From Strobilurus pachycystidiatus (taxonomy: Eukaryota > Basidiomycota > Agaricomycetes > Agaricales > Physalacriaceae), in NCBI GenBank assembly GCA_019915135.1, contig JAHLMK010000005.1:1860001-1924000 (forward strand): DNA of 64,000 nt, in the 5' to 3' direction. The translations under genes were made by a program, and so were the position numbers. The notes beneath the pieces were generated by a model that saw nothing but the letters and a program-made list of their open reading frames with translations, ran no database searches and was not told where the DNA came from. This document shows, piece after piece, positions 44,935 to 55,518 of this stretch (positions are counted from its first letter, which is position 1; every line of letters starts with the position of its first letter).

Positions 44935-47135
44935 ATGCCTCAACCTATTGCATCCACGTCGACCTATGATTCGCAGCGAACTATCCCTACACAGTCAAGT
45001 GGGCAAGGTAGAGCTGAAAGAATAAAGGATCTGGGCAAACGAATGGGAAGATTGAGCGTTGAAGAAGTAAGTCAAATCGAGAAGATACGAATAAGACTTG
45101 ACTCGATTTTAGTCGCAACCAGCTGGTCAGCACAAAGAGTCGAGAAAAGGAAAAGAAAAGGCTCGAGTAAGAAATTCGAGCATGACTTTTCATCAGGCTA
45201 ATCACTGTGACAATAGACAGTTGACGCAGCGATGGAACCAGAGACAAGGGACAGTTCGCATGAAAACGAGGTAGGTAGAAAATCGAAGTTCGATTTTCTA
45301 CTTAGTTAACATTTCGAACTAAGACCCCGCTTATGGCTCTAATGCCAATCGAAAAGTTCTGGACCAACCCAAAGAACAATGGAGAGCTTCATGCCTATGC
45401 GTTCTCGAGCCAAGTCGACTATTGGTGGAAACTCAACCTAAGTCTACTAGAACGACAGGAATTCATACGAGGCAACATGGACAAGATCAAGGAAATCCTT
45501 ATTCGAAAAGGTATCGATAACCGCGATCTACATGTGGCTAAGTCTTGGTGTTACCTGGTAACGGCAGTGATAGTCGACCCAGTGTTCCAGAAAGCAGACC
45601 CGAATAGCCGTTGGTGGCGCCTAGCCGGTCTAGATTCGTTGATGGCCAAAGCTGTCAATGGTGCCTTGGAGAAAGGGAAGGGTTCCAATCGACCTATCCC
45701 CGCCGTCGAAACACCGCCAACAAAGTTCCTGTACTTCGGCAATACAAATCTTCCCAGCAAGTACCGCATTCGACCTTCACATGACGTGTGTGGGGACATT
45801 GTGCTTGGAAAGCGGCGGATTTACGAAGTAGCCATGGAGCACTTCAACCAGCAGATCCCCCCGCATAACCACTTCGACGTATTCTTTTGGACATCGCTAC
45901 AGCAGGCAGTAACATTCGAGAAAATCGAAATCGAAAATTCGTTTTACTACGTGCTGGACAAGGCGATATCCGAAGGTCTGAAGAAGATGTTCAACAGAGA
46001 ACCGACAACCTCGGGACTTAGAGAGTTCTTCGACTTCGACGCAAGACAGGATCTTAACATAGAACCTTTCACACGTCGACCCGAAGACCAGGATTGGCAC
46101 CTGGTAATTGAATCAATCTCGTACCGGAGAGAAATGTATAAAGTCCCGAAGATGCGAAAAAGAGAAGAACCTGCGCCCGTGCCCAAAACCTTGCAAAAGG
46201 ACCAGGCGAAGGCAATGGTAGAAGCTCCAACAAGGGAGATGAAAGAGGTAAGAAAATCGAATTCGAAGTTCTATTCGAGCTAGATTTAATTGGTTGATTT
46301 AGAAGACCACAAAGAAAGCCAACGCTAGAAAGAGCGAGTTGGAAAAGACCAAGAAGAGAGTAAGTAGAAATTCGATTTCGAATTTCTATAAACTAACTTA
46401 CACTCGAAGAAATATAACGAACTGTCGTTCATTACTGAACCCAGAACGTTAGAAGAAGAGGAAGAAGACCGTGGGCCGCCACCACCAAAGAAGGTCAAGC
46501 GACAGTACAAGAGCAAATCGAGCTCGAAAACTGTTCCGCCCGCGCGTCCTCCAACCCCTCCACCAGTAGCCTCATCATCCAGAGTCCAACTCCCTGCGAA
46601 GCTCGACTTGGGACCAGTATTGGGTATGGAGACTGACGACGACTCTCCTCGAACTCAGGATCCACCTAAGCAGAAGAGTCCAAAGAAGTCGAAGGTGAAC
46701 GAACCCAAGGCCACGAAAATCGACAGTACTGGGGCAGTGTACACTAACAAGGAGGTTCAAGAACGAATTGACACCCTCAATTCGTGCTCGAATTGCTTGA
46801 AGGGTCACAGGGAATGTACTTGGGTTGCGGTTAACGAGCAACTTTGGGAACCCCAGGCGGCCAAAGTCAAGATTCGAATTTCTTGCGACACTTGCCATGA
46901 CCGTCGAGTAATGTGCCAACCACCCGATGTCGATGGTGGTTTCTTCTATCACCAAGCCAAGAAGATACCCGCCTTCGAAAAGATGAAGGATACGTTGGAA
47001 AGCAAGGGTACCGAGCTGAGGGATGCTGAAAGACGCATCAAGGATTTGGAAGAAGAGCTGCAGAAGGAGAAAGAGGCCAAGAAGAAGTTAGAAAAGAAGT
47101 TGGCTAAGGATAAGAAGAAGAGAGCAAGAGAGTAA
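44935..47135 (+). CDS. Accessory gene 1 of the giant retrotransposon: Cys-cluster/coiled-coil protein
   Basis: Six exons (44935-45066, 45113-45166, 45217-45270, 45324-46247, 46303-46359, 46410-47135), all introns phase 0 and 46-55 nt, give 648 aa. The central part (IEKFWTNPKNNGELHAYAFS; LHVAKSWCYLVTAVIVDPVF) is unrecognised. A Lys/Pro-rich linker follows. The C-terminal cluster CSNCLKGHRECTW ... ISCDTCHDRRVMCQPP has the Cys spacing of a small zinc site. A Glu/Lys coiled coil (LEEELQKEKEAKKKLEKKLA) ends the protein. The cluster and coil are shared with accessory gene 2. Four of the five introns carry TCGA inverted repeats. There is no signal peptide or membrane helix, so it is not envelope-like. 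A nuclear or DNA-binding role is inference. Confidence 0.75.
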
Positions 47136-48389
47136 ATCGAATTCGATTTGACATTACCAGTCGGATTACTTTGACTTACTATTGGGACTTGAACTTTTTC
47201 TTACCCCTAGTTGAAATTCATATACGATTTTCTTGAACTAGACAGACTTAGGGTGCAGTAAGCCTCGAATAAGCCAAAAACAAAACGTTCTCGGTTTGCT
47301 TAGCACTATAAGAAAGAAGGGTTCGAATAGCTATGAAAAGATAGAAAATCGAAGAAATTTCGAAAAACGAGTACAAACGAAGTCAAAAATCAAGAAATAC
47401 TGTAACGCTTTATTGTGTGGTCGGTTTGACTTGAGCTTAGTTGGAAAGTTGTTCGAAATCAAAAATAAGCCCCTCAGTTTTTTCGCACGAAGCCTGGGGA
47501 GCGCCGTACGCAGAGATATTAAAGAAGTGACCTTAAAAGGCCCATAGAAGGTTTCCTGCCAAGATACGGACTGTTTCGAAGCTCACAACACTCTACGGAC
47601 TGTTTCATTTGAAGCTCCCAATACGGACTGTTTCGAAGCTCACAACACTCCTTCGGAGTGTTGGGAGCTTCAAATGAAACAGTCCGTAGAGTGTTGTGAG
47701 CTTCGAAACAGTCCGTATTCGAAGCTCACAACACTCCTTCGGAGTGTTGGGAGCTTCAAATGAAACAGTCCGTAGAGTGTTGTGAGCTTCGAAACAGTCC
47801 GTATCCTCCTATAATGATCTAGGAAGTGAGATGGAGCCAATCGGTCAATTTGGGGCCAAACGGAGTATTTTGCCTTTTCTGGCGCGGAAAATGATCCAAT
47901 CGACGATCGGACTTCAGATTTGGAATCCTGGCATCGATATCTACCAGAATCACTTTTCAAAGTGAAAAACGGTCTATTCCTTACTGTCGGTCTAATGGGG
48001 TAAAGAAAGTTTAAAATCGATGGGGGCCAATTCGAGTTTGATTTGACCTGGGTACATTTGGACAAGTAAGAAACATAAGGGTCATAGAAAAGAAAAGCTT
48101 CAGAGCCTAGTAAAGCACTAAGGAATTGGCAAAATACGCTGTAAGATTAGAGAATTGAAGAAAATCATACTCGATTTTCTTAGCTATCACCAAAGAAAGT
48201 TACCAAGAAAAAGAAGAGATATTCAAGCTCGAATATCAAGATAATCAGCCTAGAAATAAAGGGGCAAAATCAAGTGCTTAAGAAGGGTCAGGAAGCGCTG
48301 GAGATGAGATCTATGACCTAAATAGGCAAGAATCTAGATCGTTCGAAGGCGCTGATCCATAAACGTGTGCAACTGCGCATGTCGGACTT
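47136..48389. other. Spacer between accessory genes 1 and 2
   Basis: About 1.25 kb without a supported gene. It contains the foldback array at 47,564-47,804 and scattered TCGA palindromes (ATCGAATTCGATTTG at about 47,136). A short frame at 47,296-47,547 has no motif. Confidence 0.6.
47564..47804. repeat. Large perfect inverted repeat with 86-bp tandem duplication
   Basis: Left arm 47564-47620 (57 nt, starting ATACGGACTGTTTCG) is the exact reverse complement of 47662-47718 and again of 47748-47804. An 86-bp unit is tandemly duplicated without change (47633-47718 and 47719-47804). The centre is a small hairpin AACACTCC-TTC-GGAGTGTT. Each arm is itself built from two related ~30-nt units sharing TACGGACTGTTTC. 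A transcript through it would form a long hairpin. Confidence 0.95.
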
Positions 48390-48458
48390 AGAAATTCGAG
48401 TCAGAAGAAGTTGTCACCGTCGGGTACTCGGAAAGCGATAATCGGTGTCGTATAAAAG
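48390..48458 (+). promoter_or_regulatory. Promoter of accessory gene 2
   Basis: 43-bp block 48390-48432, homologous to 44776-44818, followed 18 bp later by TATAAAAG (48451-48458). A C-run follows near 48,490 and the ATG is at 48572. The conserved spacing between block and TATA supports a functional core promoter separate from the LTR. Confidence 0.6.
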
Positions 48459-48571
48459 CTGGGTCTTCGAGTCTGAAAAACTCTTTTCCCCCCCCCACGA
48501 CGCTTACCACTCGCACTACGACCCTCGATTTCGATTTCCACCTTTTCGACCTCGAATTTCTTCCCACCACC

Positions 48572-50030
48572 ATGCCCATGAAAGACATCGTAGCCGCTAT
48601 GGACCAGACTCAAAACAAGGGACAGCTTAGGGTTGGCGGAGTCAACATCACGAAGGGCCATAACTTCTTGTTCTTGGGCCGGAAACATGTGGACCCCCTC
48701 ATTTATGTCCCCGTCTTCTCCACACAAGCCACTGCAGCTCAGTTGTGGTACTTCCCGGATTCGTTGCGCAAGCTAGCGCCCAAACACCATTTCTACGAAT
48801 TCGCGGCTCGATATGCTAGCACCATCAATCCGCTCGACTTCCAACTGGAATTCGAGATCGAAAAGGTCGATGCCCTGCTTTTCGAAGCCTACGTGCTATG
48901 GTTCGTTTGGACGCTTGCACAAGGAGAACCGGAGCGGGAAGATGAAATCGACATTGAGTGGATGGTTCAAGAATACGAGGTTTTGCTGAGCTCGGTAAAG
49001 ATTCAAGTATAGACAAGATTCGGACTGAAGCTAATAAAACCTTCTAGCCGCAACTTGTCTTGAAACAGATGCGAGAAATCGCAGAAGAAAAAGAGTGGCC
49101 TCTGGAACGGCCTACAGTGTTCAATGAAGAGGTAAGTAAAGAAATTCGAACGCGAATTCCTTACTTAACAAAGATAAGATTTTCTTTGACGATGAAGAAG
49201 ACGAGTCCGCCTCAGAAACGGACAGTGAAGATCAAGAATCGGAGTTGACAACCAGAAACTCGACCCCGAAATCCTCCACACCCCTTTCCACGCCCAAGCC
49301 TAGACCTCGACCCACTCCGTTGAAGTCTGCCGAAGCGAAGGCAAGGATGGAGAAAGAAAAAGGGAAGCCAGCTAGAGCTGAGACACCGGTAAGAAAATCG
49401 ACTTTGAATATCTTCAATTTGAATGAGATTTTCTTATGCCCTATCCAGCGCACCCCCATAGCTTCTACTTCCAAGCAAGCGTTGGAACCCGAACCAGGAA
49501 ATTCGCCTTCGAATTCCCTGCCAACGCCCAAGGCCCTTTCTCATTCTCCTCAGCCAGCGCCTGAACGAATTCGAAAGCGAAAACGTGCCGCGACCCCAGT
49601 GGAGGAGGAAGAGGAAGCGCCAGAGCCCAAGAAACCGAAGACCAATTCAAAGCCGAAATCCTCCACTAGCCGCCCGTCCAAAGCGGACAAGCACGGCAAA
49701 GTGTTGGACAACAAGGCGATGCAGAAGAAGATCAACGTGGATCGCAAGTGTCTCACCTGCGAGCAGCGAGGGCAAGAGTGCACTTGGGAGTATATGCTGA
49801 ATCAGCGGGACCACCCAGACACTGTCAAGACGAAGACTTGTGTATCTTGCGACCGTTGCCGGGTCAAAAGGTACACTTGTTCACCGCCCAAGCGCCGCTA
49901 CGATTACTTCAAGCACAAATCCAAGAAGGATGTCGAATTGGACAAGGCGGCTGAAGAGTTGACGAAGGCAAAGGAAGAGATCGACAAGCTGAAGAAGAAG
50001 TTGAAGAAGGCGAAGAAAGCGAAGGAGTGA
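48572..50030 (+). CDS. Accessory gene 2 of the giant retrotransposon: Cys-cluster/coiled-coil protein
   Basis: Exons 48572-48994, 49048-49131, 49179-49388 and 49449-50030 give 432 aa; introns are phase 0 and 47-60 nt. The N-terminal domain (KGHNFLFLGRKHVDPLIYVP; HHFYEFAARYASTINPLDFQ) is unrecognised. An acidic patch and a long Pro/Lys-rich linker (STPKSSTPLSTPKPRPRP) follow. The Cys cluster CLTCEQRGQECTW ... TCVSCDRCRVKRYTCSPP parallels that of gene 1, with the RVKRYTC part reminiscent of Zn2Cys6 fingers. A Lys/Glu coiled coil ends the protein. Genes 1 and 2 therefore look like duplicates whose N-termini diverged. The third intron has a perfect 10-bp TAAGAAAATC/GATTTTCTTA inverted repeat. Confidence 0.75.
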
Positions 50031-50293
50031 TTCGAGCTCGATTTTCTAAAATAGACAATCGGACTAGTTTTACTTACTGGACTTTAACTTTTTCTTTTAC
50101 AAACACGCATTTCTTGTAGACTTTAAAAATTTTACTTGACGCTTCTAACGCTTTGAAGAACGAAAAAGATTAAGATGCAAATAAGAAATTCAAGATCGAA
50201 TTGTAGAAACTTGATGTGGATAAAAGACATGTTGAATTTCAACGATTCGGTACGAACAATTCAAAGTTAAAGGGAGACATATAAGAAATGTAA

Positions 50294-51463
50294 CTACTCC
50301 CTCCAATGTGGCTCTATACAAAAGTGTCGAAACAAAGGACTGTTACCTCTATTATACAGCCTAGTATAAAAAGTATAAAGTTGTTCAGGCAACAAGGAAG
50401 CTACAACGTGTTGTAAGAGGCGAATGTCCGCAGCAGAGGCAGTTGACCAAGTAATTTCCCAAAAACGTTTAGGTATATTGGGAAAATCCTGGTCGATAAG
50501 CCTGTTAAGAAAGAAGTCAGAAATTCGAATTCGAGTTTCTAACAAATGCTTACGTGGGATATATAGGGCCTGCAGCATTAAGACCTTGGCGAAGAGTAGA
50601 GAAACTGAACTCGCGATCCCGAAATAGTCCTTGACTACCAGGCATAGGGTCAAGAACCCGGTCTTCATAGAACCGTGGAATCCAAGTAATCAGCTCGCGA
50701 ATGTACACTGGAATGCCTCGCGTGGAGGGAGGGATGCTGCGCATCCATTCGACGTCCTCGGGTGACATTATGGTGTTCAAGTACCGAGGCAATGATTGTT
50801 CGGTAGAAAAGAACGCGGTTTCCTATGAAGTGATAAGAAAATCGATCTCGAATTTCTAAGCCAAGAAAAATAACATACTAAAGATCGCATGGTAACCGCT
50901 AGGAACTTCTCTCGAAATTCACCAAATGACAAGTGAATAATCGACTCGGGTAAGATATGGGGAAGAGTAACCCCGTCCAATCCTCGAAGCGGTTCCTCGT
51001 GAAAGAAGGACATCACAAGATGCCAACAGAGAATGTACATAGACAAAAAGCTATTTTCCACACCACGAGCAGTAACGGGGGCAACATGTCGCCATAAGTT
51101 ACTGTAGCGTCGCTAGGAGGATAGTCAGAGAAATTCGAACAAGGAATGCTAGCTCGATTTTCTCACCAGCACATACACCATATACCGCAAGGTAGGAACG
51201 TCCAAGTTACCGTGGTGTCCACCAAAGAAAAGATGACGATCCGTATGGAAAGCCGTCTCTCGATGATCCACGTCGCCCAAGCTACCGTCGGGCTCTCGTT
51301 CCACCATCACAAAGTCGCGGTGTACGCTATAAAGATCCAGAGCGGACGCAACCGCTAATTCAGCCTCGAGAAACACGGCAACATCGTCGGGAATAATGGC
51401 GAAGCTGGAGTGAAGATTGCGGAACCTAAGTTCGCAGAGAAAAGGGAAATTCATCTGAGTCAT
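50294..51463 (-). CDS. Accessory gene 3 of the giant retrotransposon (antisense to pol), unknown protein
   Basis: Exons 51167-51463, 50879-51112, 50554-50822 and 50294-50501 (introns 54, 56 and 52 nt) give 335 aa in frame. The start reads MTQMNFPFLCELRFRNLHSS. Later parts include FLSMYILCWHLVMSFFHEEP, VEWMRSIPPSTRGIPVYIRE and FWEITWSTASAADIRLLQHV. I recognise no domain; the hydrophobic stretch is too short and too polar at its ends for a confident membrane helix. All three introns contain the AGAAA(A/T)TCGA-type hairpin. It converges on accessory gene 2, with 263 bp between their stops. Confidence 0.68.
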
Positions 51464-51823
51464 GGTGATGAATGTCCACCACTCGAAAAGATCAAATTTA
51501 TAAGAATCGAGAAGAAAGGTACCAAACCGATTAAGAAAAGAACCAAGACCTAAGTAAAGAAACCAATAGGAGATAATCGAACCCGAATTTCTCGGGTCCG
51601 ATTATCGAATCCAAGATCAAGAGTAAGAATGTCTATATGCAGACCGACAGATAATAATACATGCGCGAGTAGACTAAAAAGATAAAGGTCCGTCGCGTAA
51701 GCCCCAAGCCTCCGGTACACTAGTCACAGTTCAAGCCAAGATTTCCGACTAGTTACTTTGTAAAGAACAAGTCATCAATTACTTATGCTAAGAAGTATCA
51801 ATGATGACTTGGCTCCCGATGAT

Positions 51824-53424
51824 CTAAGGGACCAAAGAATCAGTCGCGGCCAGGTACAGGTCCCTCGTGCGCAGGAAGGTTTGAACCTCCCCGTGAGCCC
51901 TGTTCATGGTCAAGGACAACTCGTGGCGATAGCCGTGTTCCGCGGCTACCATCGACGCGGAAAGAGCCAAGTCCGCGGGAAGCGCAGCCAAGATCTGCAT
52001 TCTGCGAACAATGGCAGAACTGGCACCTTGGTAAGCGTTGACCAACTGAGCGGCTGTCAAGAAAACAAATTCGAGTTAGATACACCCAAAATCGAAATCG
52101 AATTTGTTACTCACTAGAAGACAACTGATCAATGAGGACGGGTTCGATGTTAAACCCAGCGGGTTTAAGAGCCTTGGCCATCCTCTTGGATTCAGGAAGA
52201 GCAACAGTGGCCTTGCGCTTGGGAGCCGTCTCCAACTGAGCAGTAGGAATGGATCCCGACGTCGCCACAGCCTTGTGATACAAGGAAGAATTAGTATCCA
52301 GGCCGGGTACTTCACAATAGTAAAGATATTTTACCGAGCGAGCAGACTATATAGAAGTCAAAAATCGAGCTCGAAAAGCTAAAGAGCCAATAACTCACGG
52401 CTTCAGAGGCTGTAGAAGCGGGAGGTGTAGCAACCTCGACCACTTCTTCATCGCTATCCTCTTCGTCGGAAGACTCCACGGAGAGCTGTTTAAGAAAAGC
52501 AGCCAGATCAGCCTCGTAATCTAGACCGAAAAGGCATCAGAAGCTTACTTCGGAGTCGGAAGAGTTTACTTCACCCATTTCTGAATGATCATCAGCCCAT
52601 TGGAAGCCATTAGTAAAAGAAGATTTACTAATGTCGCCAGAGGCAAATCGAATAGGATCGTCCAGAACGGTGGAAGAAGAAGAAGCCTTCTATAACATAA
52701 GACATAAGAAATTCGAACTCGAAACACAGAAAATCGAAATACGAACCAGAACCTTGAGCTTGTTCTTACCCTTGGGTTCGGGAGATTTAGCCTTCTCCTT
52801 ACCCTTGGAAGAGGAAGCCTCGATGAGTTTCTTCCATTTGGGATGGAGGGGATGGATCGAAGGAAGGCTGGCAGCTTCCGCCGCGATAGTACCCTTCTTG
52901 GTGCAAGTCATGACGAACGCGTTAAGCACGTTGGCCAGGTTAACGGTATGCAAATGAGGGCTGACACCCAACTCGGAAACCGCCAAACCTAAGAACGAGC
53001 GAAGATTGCAGGAAAACGTGGCGAGCTTCTCGGGATAGATGCAACCGGAGACGTTGTCCTTGGGAAGGTTCGCTCCCTTATAAAGATTTTAGAAAATCGA
53101 GCACGAATTCATAAGAAGAGAAAATCGACTCACAAGAACCTTGATGATGACCATGTCCAAAGACGCGGCCTTATCCTTGGCGGAAGCCTTGGAGCGGTCC
53201 ATGTACTCGACCGATTTAAGGACCAAGGGACAGAGGCTGTTGTAAAGCGTCAAGACGGCGGGAACCAAACCCGTAGCAGGCGGATCCCAATATTTAATAT
53301 GGATGAAGAGCGCTTTGCCATCAGCGAGGCGACGTTCAACTAGCTCGGGAACGGTGTCGGGAGCCTCATCAGGGATAAGGTTGACGATTCCGGTCCACGA
53401 TTTCTTGGAAACAAGAGAAGGCAT
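51824..53424 (-). CDS. Accessory gene 4 of the giant retrotransposon (antisense to pol), unknown protein
   Basis: Seven exons (53134-53424, 52747-53076, 52575-52689, 52399-52520, 52335-52346, 52115-52271, 51824-52053) sum to 418 aa with phase kept. Exon 5 is a 12-nt microexon; retaining the following 63-nt intron also stays in frame, so that intron is less certain. Start MPSLVSKKSWTGIVNLIPDE; then a helical domain (LHTVNLANVLNAFVMTCTKK), a Lys-rich linker, an acidic region (ESSDEEDSDEEVVEVATPP), and a C-terminal helical part (AQLVNAYQGASSAIVRRMQI; HELSLTMNRAHGEVQTFLRT). No known domain. Its start lies about 260 bp from the 3' LTR, so the promoter is probably in that gap. Confidence 0.65.
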
Positions 53425-53670
53425 TGTGAGAAGTGTAGAAGAATTTCGAGGGTGAAATGGTTAGCAGGTGCTGGGGCAAATCGACCAGAAACCGCCGACT
53501 ATTTAACCAAGTTGCAAAGATCACACGAAGACCCAGCGAGCGCTTTGTTCGCGCCAACTGGAGTTGGGATTGCATCCGTGCAGACAAAACCCGAAGAGAG
53601 AACCAGAAAAATAAGCGAAATGAATTATGGTTCAGGGTGAAGATCTTGATGTTGCGGACAACATATCGAA

Positions 53671-53683
53671 AGTTAAAGGGAGA
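53671..53683 (+). other. Polypurine tract
   Basis: AGTTAAAGGGAGA directly abuts the 3' LTR start (TG at 53684-53685), the position and composition expected for plus-strand priming. Confidence 0.7.
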
Positions 53684-55514
53684 TGACACGCTTTATGCGC
53701 GCCTGAGCCTAGAAACCGAGAATTTTGCGATTTCTAGATAAGACTCGAAGCCGAAATGCACGATACATCTAACGAGAGACCATAAGATTGCCAGTGATAA
53801 TACGGAGACCTCATTAGGGCAAGAATGAGCCTCCAGGAGAAATTCATCTTCGAATATCACCATCCAAAGTGCCCACTTGATTTATCAAGTCAACATCACG
53901 TACACATTCTTAAAGAGGACTCGTCTAAGAAACGAACTCGAGTTCCAAGTAATTCGGACTCGACTTTGTCAGTGTTGTTCATAGACGATTAGAGTTCGAT
54001 TAGCTCACTTCCTGCTGATGAGTAGAATGGGGTTAAGCTACAGAATGGTCTAGGTCAGCATAAATGGGGATGAAAGCCCAGTAATGTTATCACAAGATAC
54101 AACTATCCCCTTGGAATTCTAAGTCTAGAACCCACGATAGCACAAAATCGAGTAACAGTCGAGCTATTCGAAGAAGCCAATAAAGATAAAGATGATCAAG
54201 TGTTCTTCATGAATAATCCGCAGTATGCCAAGAGTGTTAAGAATCAAGAAGCCAAGCTTCTTCAGATCTCAGGTGATTAAATCTGACCTGAAATCAGTAG
54301 AGATTGGAACAAGCAGACAGATTGCGAACAACAAGTCAACGATCTACCATGGATCTTAGAGTGGATTCTTAAGCGAAATGAAGCTCTAGACTCAATCAGA
54401 TAATCGAGACTGAATTGGTGACGCAATCTGAAGAATCCGAGTCGCAAAGAAGCATTCAGAACAATTAAGAGCCAAGAGAAGATGAACCACATGTGATAGA
54501 TTCGACCGATAGCACGCAAGGATGTTGCAATCCGAGCTTGAAATTAGTCAACGTGGATCAACTCTAGAGGGTTCGTCATGAATAAACTGGCATAATAAGG
54601 AAATGGAAGCGCCTAGACTGGTGTCTACAGCGCGGAAATTAACTCCAAGTGGCTATTAGTTAGTAAGTTAAGATTAGTGTACAGTAGGGACCAGTTTGTA
54701 TAAAAGAAGCGTCGATACAGTATAGTAGTTTAGTTTAGTGACCCGCAGCCACGAGCCCACAAAGCTCTACTGTAGTAATCTATCTCTGTACAAAATCGAA
54801 TTCGATTTGCACGCACCCAAAGAAACTCGAATTCGAGTCAAACCTAAGAACCAAAGAACAAACCTAACGCACTAAGAGCAAGGGTTTAGAACAAAAGTGA
54901 ACTTAATCGAAGAGCAAAGTTCCTTGAATTCAACGTACTAGAGGCGGTGTTTCTGAGCATAGTATCTCCCTAGAGACACTACAGAGACTTTGCAGTCTGA
55001 GCCAGCCTTTCCCTAGAGAGGACCGTTCAGTCGCGAAAAGCGTTAACCAGCATAACCTCTTGCGAGTTCAAGTGCAATTCGAGCACGATTTGGTCTAAAA
55101 CCCACGCAAAACACTCAAACTCAAAGAATAAGCTCCTACCGAGGTTATAAGAAACATACCAAGTGTGGCAGTAGACTATCGTGTTCTTGATACAACCCCT
55201 CCAGCGCGAGGATTGTGAAAGTCGCATAGTTTAAGTTCAGTCAGAGGCTTGTGTATTGTTCCCTGAAAACCAGACGATTTGTCAATCGGTCAAAATCCCT
55301 ACCACCCCCTTCAAACTCGCACTTTGTGCACACCTACGTTTCTGTTACGCAAGAACCTTGTTTTTCAAGTGTAGTGTTGTAGTAAATCAAGCTCGATTTT
55401 CTATTGCAAAACCCAATATTCCAAAACCGCAGAAACTTTACTCTCATTCGGAGTATTAAGAGTTGTGTTGTTTGTTAGGTGTGATTCTACGCCTCTAAAA
55501 TAACGTGCACATCA
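53684..55514 (+). repeat. 3' long terminal repeat
   Basis: 1,831 bp, matching the 5' LTR; TATA box at 54699-54706. It is followed by the target duplicate GCGC (55515-55518). Short frames inside are shared with the 5' LTR and are not genes. Confidence 0.93.
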
Positions 55515-55518
55515 GCGC

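Larger units (their letters stand above)
35020..55514 (+). mobile_element. Giant Ty3/gypsy LTR retrotransposon with four accessory genes (20,495 bp)
   Basis: Bounded by two 1,831-bp LTRs, each starting TGACACGC and ending CACATCA, so 5'-TG...CA-3'. The flanks show a 4-bp target duplication GCGC (35016-35019 and 55515-55518). Joining the flanks over one GCGC restores a sequence matching the paralogous unit near 55,920. Order: LTR, putative primer site, gag, protease, pol (RT, RNase H, integrase with GPY motif), antisense tRNA-like cluster, two plus-strand spliced genes with a foldback repeat between them, two minus-strand spliced genes, polypurine tract, LTR. RT-RNaseH-IN order assigns it to Ty3/gypsy. 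No chromodomain and no envelope-like ORF were seen. Length and coding content are far above the usual 5-8 kb. Confidence 0.92.

Noticed and set aside
47564..47804. CRISPR-like array reading of the repeated units
   Set aside because: The units are inverted and directly adjacent without unique spacers, and the genome is eukaryotic.
50294..51463. Gene 3 as a degenerate second RT or transposase on the minus strand
   Set aside because: No RT, integrase or transposase motif is visible; the splice model yields an unrelated protein.
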